The notes beneath the pieces were generated by a model. It saw nothing but the letters and a program-made list of their open reading frames with translations, was not told where the DNA came from and did not search any database. From positions 1 to 21,376 of the forward strand of contig JAYUSD010000123.1 in NCBI GenBank assembly GCA_043755865.1: 21,376 nucleotides of DNA, read 5' to 3'. Source of the DNA: JANMDU01 sp043755865 (GTDB lineage Bacteria > Pseudomonadota > Gammaproteobacteria > Burkholderiales > Burkholderiaceae_C). The position numbers and the translations under genes were made by a program. Within the stretch, counting starts at the first letter, position 1, and every line of letters begins with the position of its first letter. This document shows, in pieces, positions 6,524 to 14,184 of this stretch.

Positions 6524-7986
6524 TTCCTCATCTCATCAACGGTCAAGCCGTCACAAGCGCAGCCACGTTTGAAACCGTCAATCCTGCGACGCAAGAAGTG
6601 TTGGCCGAGGTCACTGCTGGCGGCGCGCAAGAAGTTAATGCCGCCGTAGCAGCCGCCAAAGCCGCGTTCCCCAAATGGGCAGGCCTTCCCGCGCCCGAGC
6701 GCGCAAAAAACATCCGCAAACTTGGCGATCTGATCGCTGCGAATGTGCCTGAGATCGCGCAAATGGAAACCAATGATTGCGGCCAGACGATTTCGCAAAC
6801 AGGCAAGCAACTTATCCCGCGCGCAGCGGACAACTTTTACTATTTCGCCGAAATGTGTACCCGCGTGGATGGACACACCTATCCCACGCCGACGCATCTG
6901 AACTACACGGTGTTTCATCCCGTGGGCGTGTGCGCGCTGATCTCGCCTTGGAATGTGCCTTTCATGACGGCGACTTGGAAAGTCGCGCCTGCCCTTGCGT
7001 TTGGCAACACAGCCGTGCTCAAGATGAGCGAGCTCTCGCCGATGACGGCTTCTCGGCTTGGCGAGCTCGCGCTCGAAGCTGGCATCCCGCCTGGCGTGCT
7101 CAACATCGTGCATGGCACGGGCAAAGATGCTGGCGAGCCGCTGTGCGCCCATCCGGATGTGAGAGCGATTTCGTTCACAGGATCAACCGCCACGGGCAAC
7201 CGAATTGTGCAGGCCGCAGGTCTGAAAAAATTCAGCATGGAGCTGGGCGGCAAATCACCGTTTGTGATTTTTGAAGATGCCGATTTAGAGCGTGCATTGG
7301 ATGCAGCCATCTTCATGATCTTCAGCAACAACGGCGAGCGCTGCACAGCGGGCAGTCGCATCATCGTGCAACAAAGCATCTATGCGGATTTTGCGCAGAA
7401 GTTTGCAGAACGCGCCAAGCGCATCACGGTGGGCGACCCGCTCGATGAGAAGACGATTGTGGGCCCAATGATCAGCCAAGCGCATTTGGCGAAGGTGCTC
7501 AGCTACATTGAGCTTGGAAGCAAAGAAGGCGCGACGATGCTTTGTGGCGGTATTGATCGTCCAAGCTACGCGCCTGAGTTGGCTGCAAGAGTGCAAAAAG
7601 GAAATTTCGTTTGGCCTACGGTTTTCACAGACGTTGATAACCGCATGAAGATCGCGCAAGACGAAATCTTTGGCCCCGTGGCTTGTCTCATTGCCTTTAA
7701 AGACGAGGCAGATGCTGTGCGAATTGCCAACGATACGCAATATGGCCTCGCCAGTTATGTGTGGACAGAAAACATTGGCCGCGCGCATCGCGTGGCAGCC
7801 CAAATTGAGGCGGGCATATGTTTTGTAAACAGCCAAAATGTGCGTGATTTGCGGCAACCTTTTGGTGGCACAAAGGCCAGCGGCACGGGGCGAGAAGGCG
7901 GCACTTGGAGCTATGAAGTGTTTTTAGAGCCTAAGAATATTTCTGTGTCTCTGGGGTCGCACCATATTCCGCATTGGGGGATTTGA
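6520..7986 (+). CDS. hpaE: 5-carboxymethyl-2-hydroxymuconate semialdehyde dehydrogenase HpaE
   Basis: 488-residue NAD-dependent aldehyde dehydrogenase that oxidises the ring-cleavage product made by HpaD. Seen: the N-terminal MIPHLINGQAV, SPWNVPFMTATWK, SFTGSTATGNRI (NAD binding), ELGGKSPF with the general-base Glu241, NNGERCTAGSRI with catalytic Cys275, and DEIFGPVACLIAFKDE. The length is normal for HpaE. The start at 6520 is chosen because it overlaps the hpaG2 stop as ATGA and gives the usual N terminus; the frame stays open further upstream inside hpaG2 but that part is not ALDH-like. Downstream, 7987-8311 contains no gene, only hairpins B2 and B3. Confidence 0.94.
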   Translation: MIPHLINGQAVTSAATFETVNPATQEVLAEVTAGGAQEVNAAVAAAKAAFPKWAGLPAPERAKNIRKLGDLIAANVPEIAQMETNDCGQTISQTGKQLIPRAADNFYYFAEMCTRVDGHTYPTPTHLNYTVFHPVGVCALISPWNVPFMTATWKVAPALAFGNTAVLKMSELSPMTASRLGELALEAGIPPGVLNIVHGTGKDAGEPLCAHPDVRAISFTGSTATGNRIVQAAGLKKFSMELGGKSPFVIFEDADLERALDAAIFMIFSNNGERCTAGSRIIVQQSIYADFAQKFAERAKRITVGDPLDEKTIVGPMISQAHLAKVLSYIELGSKEGATMLCGGIDRPSYAPELAARVQKGNFVWPTVFTDVDNRMKIAQDEIFGPVACLIAFKDEADAVRIANDTQYGLASYVWTENIGRAHRVAAQIEAGICFVNSQNVRDLRQPFGGTKASGTGREGGTWSYEVFLEPKNISVSLGSHHIPHWGI

Positions 7987-8016
7987 TGTTTTTATCGCTC
8001 ATACGTTGTCACAATC

Positions 8017-8116
8017 GCCGACGCTTGGGGTATCCCACTGCGCTCATGTCCTCCGGCCTGGCCTGCGGCTGGGCCTCCCCCTTGACTTCGCTACGTGAGA
8101 TACCCCAACCCTCGGC
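8017..8116 (+). repeat. Hairpin family B, copy B2
   Basis: The arms at 8017-8038 and 8095-8116 pair around the perfect TTGGGGTATC/GATACCCCAA block, with three mismatches in 22 positions. The core reads CTCATGTCCTCCGGC, GCCTGCGGCTGGGCC, TCCCCCTTGACTTCGC and shares its outer blocks with B1 and B3. It lies in the hpaE-hpaD gap, ahead of B3. Confidence 0.78.
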
Positions 8117-8165
8117 TCAAGCGAAGATGTTTGCACGCAATCTGCGATTACTACTCGGTAGCGGA

Positions 8166-8249
8166 CAAGAGGCAGCGGGCGTGCGCCTCAGCGAAGTAAA
8201 GGAGGAGCCGCAGGCGGGGGACATGAGCAGAGGCTCGCGCCCGCTGCCT
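8166..8249 (-). repeat. Hairpin family B, copy B3 (inverted relative to B2)
   Basis: The arms at 8166-8181 (CAAGAGGCAGCGGGCG) and 8234-8249 are perfectly complementary over 16 bases, and weaker pairing continues inward. On the minus strand the core reads CTCATGTCCCCCGCC, TGCGGCTCCTCC, TTTACTTCGC, as in B2. B2 and B3 lie 49 bases apart in opposite orientation, like a BIME-type pair. The remaining bases of 7987-8311 show no gene. Confidence 0.8.
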
Positions 8250-8311
8250 CTTGGGAGCGGAGCAACCACCAAAGCGTTCGCCTGCAAATCGCAAAGTGCA
8301 AAGGAAACAAT

Positions 8312-9193
8312 ATGGGCAAACTAGCACTGGCCGCCAAAATCACCCACGTCCCCAGCATGTATCTCTGCGAATTCCCGGGCCCAAATTTCGGCAAGCGAGA
8401 TGCAGCCATCGCCGGGCATAAAGAAATTGACAAGCGTTGCCGAGCGGCCGGTGTAGACACCATCGTCGTGCTCGATGTGCATTGGCAAGTCAACAGCGAA
8501 TACCACCTCAATTGCGCCCCGCATTTCAAAGGCACATACACCAGCAATGAGCTGCCGCATTTCATCAAGAATATGCCCTACGAATATCGTGGCAACCCAG
8601 AGCTAGGCCACGCGATTGCCGATATGGCCAACGAGATGGGTGTGAGATCACGTGCGCATTCGGATACGTCGCTCGAGCTCGAATACGGCACGCTGGTGCC
8701 CATGCGCTATATGAATGCCGATCAACATTACAAGGTGATTTGCGTCAGTGCTTGGTGCGATTGGCATGATCTGCGCGAAAGCCAAAAGTTTGGAGCTGCG
8801 CTGCGCCGCGCGATTGAAGAAAAATACGATGGCACGGTGGCCGTGTTTGCCAGCGGTTCGCTGTCTCACCACTTTGCTGACAACGGCAGAGCGCCTGAAT
8901 TTGCATTCAAAGTGTATGACGCATTCCTAGAGCAAATCGATCTGCGCGTGGTTGAGCTGTGGGAAAAAGGCGAACACCAAACTGTCGTCGATATGCTGCC
9001 CATGTATGCCGATAAATGCTGGGGCGAAGGCGATATGCATGATACGGCGATGCTGTATGGCGTGGTTGGTGGCGCGTATGAGCATTTCAACTACAAAGAA
9101 AAAGTAGAAGTCGTTACACCTTACTTCGGATCAAGTGGCACGGGGCAGATCAATGCGATCTTTCCGGTCGTTCCGCTCGCTCAGAAAGCTTGA
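8312..9193 (+). CDS. hpaD: 3,4-dihydroxyphenylacetate 2,3-dioxygenase HpaD
   Basis: 293-residue extradiol dioxygenase of the class III (LigB-like) type, which opens the homoprotocatechuate ring using Fe(II). The N terminus MGKLALAAKITHVPSMYL is near-identical to the E. coli enzyme as I recall it. Other shared blocks are YTSNELPHFIKNMPYEY, LEYGTLVPMRYMN, VAVFASGSLSHHFADN, WGEGDMHDTAMLYG and SSGTGQINAIFP. Likely metal ligands are His12, the His of VLDVHW and the Glu of GEGDMHD. AAGGAA lies about nine bases upstream of the ATG. It is separated from hpaE by 325 bases of hairpins, and the next gene, hpaF, begins one base after its stop. Confidence 0.96.
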   Translation: MGKLALAAKITHVPSMYLCEFPGPNFGKRDAAIAGHKEIDKRCRAAGVDTIVVLDVHWQVNSEYHLNCAPHFKGTYTSNELPHFIKNMPYEYRGNPELGHAIADMANEMGVRSRAHSDTSLELEYGTLVPMRYMNADQHYKVICVSAWCDWHDLRESQKFGAALRRAIEEKYDGTVAVFASGSLSHHFADNGRAPEFAFKVYDAFLEQIDLRVVELWEKGEHQTVVDMLPMYADKCWGEGDMHDTAMLYGVVGGAYEHFNYKEKVEVVTPYFGSSGTGQINAIFPVVPLAQKA

Positions 9194-9194
9194 C

Positions 9195-9626
9195 ATGCCA
9201 CATCTCGTCATCTACTACACACCAAATTTAGAAGTCAAGACGGATATGACGGCGCTATGTCGTGCGTTGGCTGATGCGATGATTGGTGTGCGCGATGAAG
9301 CGGGTGCGGCTGTATTTCCAATCGGTGGCACGCGCGTGCTCGCGTACCCTGCTGCGCATTTTGCGATTGCAGATGGCGGCGCGGCGGGTAAAGCTGCGGG
9401 TGGCTCGGGTGAGTATGGCTTTGTGTATATGAATTTGCGCATGGGGCGCGGGCGCAGTAACGCTACAAAATCAATAGCAGGCCGCGCAGTATCTTTGGCA
9501 GCCAGAGCGCATTTCCAGCATTTATTGCAGACTGAGCATATCGGCGTAACGGTGCAGGTAGATGTTGGGCACGAGGTTTTTGATGAGAAGCACAGCTCAA
9601 TTCATCCGCTGTTTACATCAGCCTGA
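9195..9626 (+). CDS. hpaF: 5-carboxymethyl-2-hydroxymuconate isomerase HpaF
   Basis: 143-residue tautomerase-superfamily protein. It keeps the HpaF pattern MPHLVIYYTPN (Pro2 is the usual catalytic base), VFPIGGTRVLAYP, FVYMNLRMGRGRS, and near the C terminus VFDEKHSSIHPLF. It isomerises 5-carboxymethyl-2-hydroxymuconate for HpaG. The start at 9195 is preferred over an earlier in-frame ATG at 9135, which lies inside hpaD, because it exposes Pro2. It is slightly longer than the usual 125-130 residues. Residues 90-105 (ATKSIAGRAVSLAARA) are encoded by DNA resembling the family C repeat. Confidence 0.9.
   Translation: MPHLVIYYTPNLEVKTDMTALCRALADAMIGVRDEAGAAVFPIGGTRVLAYPAAHFAIADGGAAGKAAGGSGEYGFVYMNLRMGRGRSNATKSIAGRAVSLAARAHFQHLLQTEHIGVTVQVDVGHEVFDEKHSSIHPLFTSA
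9462..9509 (+). repeat. Possible family C repeat in frame inside hpaF
   Basis: This reads GCTACAAAATCAATAGCA then GGCCGCGCAGTATCTTTGG. It matches the copy inside the second TPM gene at about 32 of 41 positions and is read in the same codon phase there. It is weaker than the intergenic copies and lacks the GCCGGC core. The protein aligns to HpaF homologues without extra length, so chance similarity is possible. Confidence 0.45.
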
Positions 9627-9640
9627 AGAGAGTACGACAA

Positions 9641-10474
9641 ATGTTAGATGACGCATTGATCTCACAACTGGCGCAAGAGCTCGAACTTGCCGAGAGCACG
9701 CGCACGCAGGTAGAGCACTTTTCTAAGCGCTATCCTGCGATGACGATGCAAGATGGCTACCTCATCAACCGCGCATGGGCTGCATGCAAGAAAGCGAAAG
9801 GCCATCAGGTAATTGGCCACAAGATTGGGCTGACATCTCGCGCCATGCAAATCTCCAGCAACATTGATGAGCCGGATTACGGCACGCTGTTTGATTACAT
9901 GCAGCACACCTGCAAGGGCGGTGAAGTGCTGCAGATACCAGTGAAAAACTTCTGTGCACCGCGTGTGGAAGTTGAGCTGGCTTTTGTTTTGAAGCGCGAG
10001 CTGCGCGGGCCGTGCATCACGTTGCACGACGTGATGGCAGCAACGGATTACGTCACGCCCGCAGTGGAAATCATTGATGCACGGATTGAGCAGTTTGACC
10101 GCCACACGCGAGCGCCACGAAAAGTGTTTGACACGATCAGCGACAACGCGGCCAATGCGGGCATCGTGCTGGGCGATATTTCCACAGACAAGCGCTATCG
10201 CATGGATCCGCAAACGACAGATTTGCCATGGGTCGGTGCGATTTGCCGCTTCAACGGCGTGGTGGAAGAAACCGGCCTGGCCGCAGGCGTGCAAGGCCAT
10301 CCGGCGGTGGGCATTGCATGGCTGGCCAATAAGCTGCATCTTTGGGGCGAGCATCTGGCCGCTGGCGAAATTGTCTTAGCGGGCTCATTCACCAAACCGG
10401 TGCCTGCCAAGGCGGGCGATGCGTTTGATGTGGATTACGGCACGCATGGCCGTCTGCAGTTCACATTTGTATGA
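9641..10474 (+). CDS. hpaH: 2-oxo-hept-3-ene-1,7-dioate hydratase HpaH
   Basis: 277-residue hydratase of the MhpD/HpaH (fumarylacetoacetase-like) family, adding water to 2-oxohept-3-enedioate to give 4-hydroxy-2-oxoheptanedioate. Seen: IGHKIGLTSRAMQ (about 62-74), YGTLFDYM, FCAPRVEVELAFVLKREL with the R-V-E-V-E metal-binding motif, and TPAVEIIDARIEQFD with a further acidic ligand. The C terminus reads LAGSFTKPVPAKAGDAF, typical of the family. GAAGAGAG upstream supports the ATG. A family C repeat starts right after its stop and runs into the next gene. Confidence 0.95.
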   Translation: MLDDALISQLAQELELAESTRTQVEHFSKRYPAMTMQDGYLINRAWAACKKAKGHQVIGHKIGLTSRAMQISSNIDEPDYGTLFDYMQHTCKGGEVLQIPVKNFCAPRVEVELAFVLKRELRGPCITLHDVMAATDYVTPAVEIIDARIEQFDRHTRAPRKVFDTISDNAANAGIVLGDISTDKRYRMDPQTTDLPWVGAICRFNGVVEETGLAAGVQGHPAVGIAWLANKLHLWGEHLAAGEIVLAGSFTKPVPAKAGDAFDVDYGTHGRLQFTFV

Positions 10475-10487
10475 AAATCAGCTTGTT

Positions 10488-10527
10488 GCCGGCATAAATA
10501 TTGAATAGTTTGCTATTAAATAATGAG
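10488..10527 (-). repeat. Family C repeat at the start of the flavin hydroxylase gene
   Basis: The plus strand reads GCCGGCATAAATATTGAATA then GTTTGCTATTAAATAATGAG. It matches the complement of the copies at 13068-13130 and 20334-20400. The ATG at 10523 falls in the terminal part of the repeat, where other copies have TTAATAGTG. It fills the whole 48-base gap after hpaH together with a short flank. Confidence 0.75.
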
Positions 10528-12091
10528 TGAATCAAAAATAGCGCATGCATCTGTCGTGATCGCAGGCGGCGGCCCCGTGGGGCTCACGCTGGCCGCTGTG
10601 TTGGCATCACTTGGCATAGCGAGCACAGTGATTGAAGCCGACGAGAGCTTTTGCACTGGCAGCCGTGCGATTTGTTTGTCGCGCCGCTCGCTAGAAATTT
10701 TGCATTGGTGCGGCGCGGCGCACGCTGTGGTGAACAAAGGCTTGGCATGGACAAGTGGACGAAGCTATTTTCGCGCAGACGAAGTGTTGAAATTCGACAT
10801 GCCGTACGACGCTTCGCAGCGTTTTGCACCGATGACGAATATTCAGCAGTTCTATGTGGAGGAATATGCGCTGCGCGCTGCGGAGAAAAATTTCCCCGGG
10901 CTGATCACGGTGCGTTGGAGCACCCGCATTTCCACCGTGGTCAATCATGCCGACCACGCCATGCTCACGTTAGATGGCGGCGAGCAACTTCGCGCGGATT
11001 GGCTGATCGCTTGCGACGGCGGCCGCAGCACCGTGCGCGAGCAGCTGGGCTTGCAGCTCCATGGCGTGCAATACGAAGGCCGTTACGTGATTGTTGATGT
11101 GAAACAAAAGTCCACCCGCTTGCAATCGCATCCCGTGGAGCGCCTCGCATGGTTTGATCCACCCACCAATCCCGGCTCCACCATCCTCATGCATCGCCAG
11201 CCCGATGATGTGTGGCGCATTGACTATCAGGTGCGCGATGATGAAGACCCAGCAGAGGCTGTGAAACCGGAGAATGTGCTCCCGCGCGTGAAAGCGCATC
11301 TGGAGTGGATGGGTGAGAAGGAGCTTTGGGAGGCGCAATGGATTTCGATCTACAACGCCAAATGCCTCACGCTCGATGAATACCGCCATGGCCGCGTTTT
11401 TTTCTGTGGAGATGCTGCGCATTTGGTGCCGATTTTTGGTGTGCGTGGACTCAATTCTGGCTTGGATGATGCGGGCAATTTGGCTTGGAAATTGGCCGCC
11501 GTACTCAAGCATGAAGCGGGCGATGCGCTGCTGGACTCGTACAACACAGAGCGCCGCGCCGCTGCGTTGATCAACATTGATTTCGGCAGCAAAAGCACAG
11601 AATTCATGAGCCCGCCGCATCATGGCTTCGATCTCTTGCGCCAAGCCGCACTGCGCTTAGCCGGCAGCACGCCGCAGCTGCGCTCGCTCATCAATCCTCG
11701 GCAGTCTGCGCCGGTGCGCTATGGCGTCCAAGATGCCGATATGCAAAGCAAGGATGCGCGCGTAGCCTCGTCGGGCTTCGTTGCGCCAGAGGCTCGCGTG
11801 TGGGTTGATGGCGAGCTCCAGCACCTCACGAAAAGTTTTGGCCAAGGCTACAGTTTGCTTTGCTTCGGTGCTCTTGTGCAATGCGATGGCGTGCGCAGCA
11901 TCGCATTGCATGCGCAAGATGATCCACACTTTGAAGCGCGCACACGCTACGAGGCCAGCGAACACACCACACTGCTCGTGCGGCCTGATGGCTACATTGC
12001 TGTGCGTTGGGATGCGCCTGTCTCAAGCGCAGATGTTTTGCAAGCCCTGCATGAGAGCCTTCATTTGGAGAAGCCCCTTGCAAACGCATGA
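10523..12091 (+). CDS. FAD-dependent aromatic monooxygenase (MhpA/PheA-like)
   Basis: 522-residue single-component flavoprotein hydroxylase of the FAD_binding_3 group (relatives: 3-(3-hydroxyphenyl)propionate and phenol hydroxylases). Motifs in order: VVIAGGGPVGLTLA (FAD binding, residues 11-24), ACDGGRSTVRE (DG motif, Asp165), and FFCGDAAHLVPIFGVRGLNS (GD motif, Gly296-Asp297). A C-terminal domain about 130 residues long follows, like the thioredoxin-fold tail of this group. The substrate cannot be read from sequence; beside hpa genes it may hydroxylate a phenylacetate derivative in place of HpaBC. The start codon lies inside a family C repeat without a Shine-Dalgarno sequence. It overlaps the DUF2783 gene by 14 bases. 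Confidence 0.9.
   Translation: MSESKIAHASVVIAGGGPVGLTLAAVLASLGIASTVIEADESFCTGSRAICLSRRSLEILHWCGAAHAVVNKGLAWTSGRSYFRADEVLKFDMPYDASQRFAPMTNIQQFYVEEYALRAAEKNFPGLITVRWSTRISTVVNHADHAMLTLDGGEQLRADWLIACDGGRSTVREQLGLQLHGVQYEGRYVIVDVKQKSTRLQSHPVERLAWFDPPTNPGSTILMHRQPDDVWRIDYQVRDDEDPAEAVKPENVLPRVKAHLEWMGEKELWEAQWISIYNAKCLTLDEYRHGRVFFCGDAAHLVPIFGVRGLNSGLDDAGNLAWKLAAVLKHEAGDALLDSYNTERRAAALINIDFGSKSTEFMSPPHHGFDLLRQAALRLAGSTPQLRSLINPRQSAPVRYGVQDADMQSKDARVASSGFVAPEARVWVDGELQHLTKSFGQGYSLLCFGALVQCDGVRSIALHAQDDPHFEARTRYEASEHTTLLVRPDGYIAVRWDAPVSSADVLQALHESLHLEKPLANA
12067..12073 (+). promoter_or_regulatory. Ribosome binding site for the DUF2783 gene
   Basis: GGAGAAG, seven bases ahead of the TTG at 12078 counted from GGAG and inside the end of the hydroxylase gene. 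It decides the start of the small gene, whose frame has no nearby ATG. Confidence 0.65.
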
Positions 12092-12260
12092 ACTTGACAC
12101 AATCTATTGCGCCTTAGCAAATGCCGTGCACACGGCTGGCGCGCACAGCGAGTTATTCTTAGCCATGCTGAGCTTGAAGCTCATCAGCCAATCAGACGAT
12201 GCCGCCTTGGTGCGGCAACATATTCAATCTGTTCTGCAAGATTTGCAGACGCATGAGTAG
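12078..12260 (+). CDS. DUF2783 small protein, TTG start
   Basis: 60-residue protein beginning MQTHELDTIYCALANAV and ending IQSVLQDLQTHE. The pattern (D-x-xY-x-ALxxAH-like start, ELFLAMLSLKLI, DDAALVRQHI) is that of DUF2783, a short family usually encoded directly after FAD-binding monooxygenases of this type. It starts with TTG at 12078, supported by GGAG at 12067-12070, and overlaps the hydroxylase by 14 bases, so translation is probably coupled. The ATG at 12088 is in a different frame. Function is unknown; a role with the monooxygenase is inferred from conserved neighbourhood. Confidence 0.78.
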   Translation: MQTHELDTIYCALANAVHTAGAHSELFLAMLSLKLISQSDDAALVRQHIQSVLQDLQTHE

Positions 12261-12268
12261 GCCACACC

Positions 12269-13054
12269 ATGAAGCAAGAAGATTTCCACCCCGATGAATG
12301 GCTCTCCCGCATGGAGCTGGCCGCGTGCTACCGCATCTTCGACATGCTCGGCTGGGCAGAGATGATCTACAACCACATCACGGTGCGCGTGCCTGAATCG
12401 GTGAGTGGAGCCACTACCGAAGGGGTGTCGTCACACGGCAAACAGTTTCTCATCAACCCCTTCGGCCTGCACTACAGCGAAGTGACCGCCAGCAATTTGG
12501 TAAAAATCGATACGCAGGGCAACAAGCTTGATGCGAGCAACCCGCATCCTGTGAACCCCGCAGGCTTTACTGTGCACTCGGCAATTCATCAGCACACGCC
12601 GGATGCCCATTGCATCATGCACACCCACACCACCACAGGCAGCGCAGTGGCTTGCACAGCAAGCGGCCTTGCGCAAAATAATTTTTACTCCGCGCAGTTG
12701 CACAACATGGTGGCGTATCACGACTTTGAAGGAATCACCGTGCATGCCGAGGAAGCACCGCGTTTGCTCGAAAACATGGGCAACAAACCGCTGCTGATTT
12801 TGCGCAATCATGGTTTGCTGGCTTGGGGCGCAACATTACCTTTGGCACTGGTTCGCCTGTGGACGCTGCAACGCGCGTGTGATATTCAGTGTATGCAGGC
12901 TGGGCTGGGCGCAGCGATCACCGTGCCCGAAGCTGTGGCGATTCGCACCTCGCGCGACACGTTACAGTTTGATGCGAACTTCGGCGCAGGCCGTGATGTG
13001 TTTGATGCGCTGCGTCGGCGCGTCGACACATTCAACCCCGGTTATGCGCAGTGA
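12269..13054 (+). CDS. Class II aldolase/adducin family protein
   Basis: 261-residue protein of the aldolase_II (fuculose-phosphate aldolase/adducin head) fold. Zinc-ligand segments are visible as HTHTTTGSAVACTASGL (about residues 115-131) and LILRNHGLLAWG (about 174-185), with NHITVRVPE near residue 35. It begins eight bases after the DUF2783 stop, so it belongs to the same transcript. Members of this fold split or epimerise hydroxy-acid substrates. It might cleave 4-hydroxy-2-oxoheptanedioate in place of HpaI, which is an unrelated fold and absent here, or act on another product. This role is inference only; the family call is firm. Confidence 0.88.
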   Translation: MKQEDFHPDEWLSRMELAACYRIFDMLGWAEMIYNHITVRVPESVSGATTEGVSSHGKQFLINPFGLHYSEVTASNLVKIDTQGNKLDASNPHPVNPAGFTVHSAIHQHTPDAHCIMHTHTTTGSAVACTASGLAQNNFYSAQLHNMVAYHDFEGITVHAEEAPRLLENMGNKPLLILRNHGLLAWGATLPLALVRLWTLQRACDIQCMQAGLGAAITVPEAVAIRTSRDTLQFDANFGAGRDVFDALRRRVDTFNPGYAQ

Positions 13055-13067
13055 GTCAAAGCCCATT

Positions 13068-13130
13068 CACTATTAATTTAATAGCATTCCGCGCATATTC
13101 TATGCCGGCTAGATGCCTAAAACACGCATA
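13068..13130 (+). repeat. Family C repeat, best-formed copy
   Basis: This reads CACTATTAATTTAATAGCA, then CCGCGCATATTCTATGCC, then GGCTAGATGCC. Two hairpins are visible: CTATTAA/TTAATAG (7 bp around one T) and GCATA/TATGC around TTC. It lies 13 bases after the aldolase stop and contains the upstream of two possible panE-like start codons. Confidence 0.85.
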
Positions 13131-13142
13131 AAAGCATTCAAA

Positions 13143-14135
13143 ATGAAGATCCAACGCATTTGCATCGTGGGCGCAGGCAGCATCGGCGGCTGGATCGGCG
13201 CAAGGCTCTCAAAGTGCGCTGATGTTCAACTCAGTGTGTTTGCACGCGGCGCAACGCTTGAGGCTTTGCAGCGCGATGGTTTGCAGTTGCATACCAAAGA
13301 CGCGCTGATTCAAGCCAATGTGCATGCGTCAAACGATGCGACGCAACTCAGCGAGCAAGATCTCGTGATCCTCGCTGTCAAAGCGCCTGCAGTGCGCGAA
13401 GTGGCCGCGCAGATTGCACCGCTGCTTGGGCCGCACACGATGCTGCTGAGCGCAATGAATGGCGTACCGTGGTGGTTCTTTAATGATTTCGGTGGCGCAC
13501 TGTCTGGTACGCAACTGAGCAGTGTGGATGCCGGTGGGGTTATTGCTACGCATCTGCCAGCGCAGCGCATTATCGGCTCGGTGGTGCATGCCAGTTGCTC
13601 AGTGCAAACCGCTGGCGTGATCCAGCATCATTTTGGCAACGGCTTGATCATCGGCGAGCCATCGGCCAAGCAAACGCCGCGCGTGCACGCCCTGCTCGCT
13701 TTGCTGCAAGAAGCTGGCTTCGATGCGACGCTCTCGCCCCAAATCCAAAAAGATATTTGGTACAAGCTTTGGGGCAATATGACCGTGAACCCCATCAGCG
13801 CCCTCACCGGCGCCACCACAGACAAAATCTTAGGCGATGATTTGCTGCGCGGCTTCATCAGCGCTGTGATGTTGGAGGCCAAAGCCATCGGTGAGAAAAT
13901 CGGCATCCCAATTACGCAGCAGCCTGAAGATCGCCACCAAGTTACTTTAAAGCTCGGCGCGTTCAAAACCTCCATGCTGCAAGACGCACAAGCGGGCCGC
14001 GCGGTAGAGCTTGATGCATTGGTCTCTAGCGTGCGCGAGATCGGGCAGCTGTGCCGGATGCCCACGCCCTACACGGATGCATTGCTCGGCCTAGCGCGGG
14101 TGCAAGCGCGCCAGCGAGGCTTGTATCCAGATTGA
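13143..14135 (+). CDS. 2-dehydropantoate 2-reductase family protein (PanE/ApbA-like)
   Basis: 330-residue NADPH-dependent ketopantoate-reductase-like protein. The N terminus MKIQRICIVGAGSIGGWIGA holds the Rossmann GxGxxG. The catalytic region is IWYKLWGNMTVNPISALTG, with the Lys and Asn positions typical of PanE. The C terminus includes HQVTLKLGAFKTSMLQDAQA and a DALV-type helix, both family-like. The ATG at 13143 is preferred because it starts right at the Rossmann strand; an earlier in-frame ATG at 13113 lies within a family C repeat and would add ten residues. Being in an aromatic degradation cluster, it may reduce or oxidise another 2-oxo acid rather than make pantoate. Confidence 0.87.
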   Translation: MKIQRICIVGAGSIGGWIGARLSKCADVQLSVFARGATLEALQRDGLQLHTKDALIQANVHASNDATQLSEQDLVILAVKAPAVREVAAQIAPLLGPHTMLLSAMNGVPWWFFNDFGGALSGTQLSSVDAGGVIATHLPAQRIIGSVVHASCSVQTAGVIQHHFGNGLIIGEPSAKQTPRVHALLALLQEAGFDATLSPQIQKDIWYKLWGNMTVNPISALTGATTDKILGDDLLRGFISAVMLEAKAIGEKIGIPITQQPEDRHQVTLKLGAFKTSMLQDAQAGRAVELDALVSSVREIGQLCRMPTPYTDALLGLARVQARQRGLYPD

Positions 14136-14184
14136 AGCTTGACGCATGTTGTAAGGCCAGCCCATCTGGCGCGACAGACAGTTC

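Noticed and set aside
6178..7152. Open frame of 324 codons on the minus strand
   Set aside because: Antisense to hpaG2 and hpaE, both well supported; the product is low in recognisable motifs.
8017..8249. Hairpins as integron attC sites
   Set aside because: No GTTRRRY/RYYYAAC core sites, no integrase gene, and no short single-gene cassettes between the hairpins.
7974..8324. Open frame of 116 codons between hpaE and hpaD
   Set aside because: It covers hairpins B2 and B3, overlaps both neighbouring genes and has no recognisable protein features.
9135..9194. Upstream in-frame start for hpaF
   Set aside because: It would add 20 residues from within hpaD and bury the catalytic Pro2 expected for this family.
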